Source of the DNA: Bacteroidales bacterium | Lineage (GTDB): Bacteria > Bacteroidota > Bacteroidia > Bacteroidales > UBA932 | Length of the DNA: 7,132 bases | Assembly: GCA_017509375.1 (NCBI GenBank) | Contig: JAFWPT010000372.1 | Span: 1 to 7,132 of the forward strand | Direction: 5' to 3' | Shown: one piece after another, positions 6,578 through 7,132 of the stretch | How positions within the stretch are numbered: the first letter of the stretch is position 1 | How the letters are laid out: every line of letters begins with the position of its first letter | Notes under the pieces: model-generated | What the model was told of the DNA's origin: nothing | The model's input: the letters and a program-made list of their open reading frames with translations, nothing else | Database searches by the model: none | Translations under genes and position numbers: made by a program

Positions 6578-7132
6578 AACAATACCTGGATTTACTGCGG
6601 CATATACGCGAACACGGGGTCATCAAGCAAGACCGCACCGGAGTAGGCACCCAAAGCATCTTCGGTTACCAGATGCGCTTCGACCTTTCCGAAGGCTTTC
6701 CCCTGCTCACCACCAAGAAAGTCCATCTCCGCTCCATCATCCACGAATTGCTGTGGTTTATCGCGGGAGACACCAACATTGCCTATCTCCACGACAACAA
6801 GGTGACCATCTGGGACGAGTGGGCCGACGAAAACGGGGACCTGGGGCCGGTATACGGCCATCAGTGGCGCAGTTGGGAAGCCACCGACGGCAGAGTTATC
6901 GACCAGCTGGCGCAGGTTGTAGAACTAATACGCCACAATCCTGATTCCCGCCGCATCCTGGTATGCGCGTGGAACCCCGGAGACATAGACAAGATGGCGC
7001 TCCCGCCTTGCCACTGTCTTTTCCAGTTCTACGTGGCCGGCGGCAAACTCAGCTGCCAGCTTTACCAGCGTAGCGCGGACACCTTCCTTGGCGTTCCGTT
7101 CAATATAGCCTCATACGCCCTTCTGACCATGA
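6574..7132 (+). CDS. thyA: Thymidylate synthase, C-terminus beyond window
   Basis: ThyA makes dTMP from dUMP using 5,10-methylenetetrahydrofolate, in the cytoplasm. The first 186 residues are present and the frame is open to the right edge. Full-length bacterial enzymes of this class have about 264 residues, so some 78 are missing. Key residues align with E. coli numbering without gaps: R21, W80, R126/R127, catalytic Cys146 in LPPCH, R166 in QLYQRSAD, D169 and N177. [29 protein letters not shown] and the Y94-G95 of GPVYGHQW are also typical. It therefore looks functional. The ATG lies within the stop of the upstream lipoprotein gene (ATGA), with no strong Shine-Dalgarno site, suggesting coupled translation. 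folA often follows thyA, but that region is outside the window. Confidence 0.98.
   Translation, partial: MKQYLDLLRHIREHGVIKQDRTGVGTQSIFGYQMRFDLSEGFPLLTTKKVHLRSIIHELLWFIAGDTNIAYLHDNKVTIWDEWADENGDLGPVYGHQWRSWEATDGRVIDQLAQVVELIRHNPDSRRILVCAWNPGDIDKMALPPCHCLFQFYVAGGKLSCQLYQRSADTFLGVPFNIASYALLTM

Noticed and set aside
6592..6861. Minus-strand small open frame opposite thyA
   Set aside because: It lies antisense to highly conserved thyA codons and has no motif of its own.
1..7132. Insertion sequence, integrase, CRISPR, toxin-antitoxin or phage-defence genes
   Set aside because: None of the six genes shows transposase, nuclease-array, toxin or phage signatures, and no terminal inverted repeats or spaced direct-repeat arrays were seen.

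Overview
The window looks like chromosomal DNA from a member of the Bacteroidota, most likely order Bacteroidales. Three things point there: a SusC-type TonB-dependent receptor (SPI signal, carboxypeptidase-regulatory-like domain, plug), a DUF6377-like membrane regulator, and TAnnTTTG promoter elements. The genus cannot be fixed from sequence alone.

Minus-strand block (5455 down to 1). In transcription order: a predicted one-component regulator with a periplasmic helical/TPR-like sensor, one membrane span and a cytoplasmic helix-turn-helix (5455-3863); a 173-bp A+T-rich gap; an exported endonuclease/exonuclease/phosphatase (EEP) hydrolase with all catalytic motifs (3689-2664); a lipoprotein with a BACON-like N-terminal half (2656-1772); and a SusC-like receptor cut off by the left window edge (1775-1). 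The last three genes are packed tightly (7-bp gap, then a 4-bp ATGA overlap) and read as one operon. A SusD-like partner would be expected beyond the left edge but is not seen here. The layout resembles a small polysaccharide-utilisation-type uptake locus, except that the hydrolase and lipoprotein precede susC and no glycoside hydrolase is visible. The imported substrate may carry a phosphoester, which is inference.

Plus-strand block (5516 to 7132). A thioredoxin-like lipoprotein with a DUF5106-like N-terminal half (5516-6577) overlaps the start of thyA by ATGA. ThyA, thymidylate synthase, is cut off by the right edge.

The two blocks diverge from a 60-bp spacer (5456-5515). It holds two outward-facing exact TAnnTTTG -7 boxes with a perfect 12-bp palindrome between them. 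This compact shared control region, the SD-assisted coupling of the lipoprotein to susC, and the odd operon order are the most interesting points. I see no RNA genes, CRISPR arrays, insertion sequences or phage genes. No system wholly outside known families is evident.
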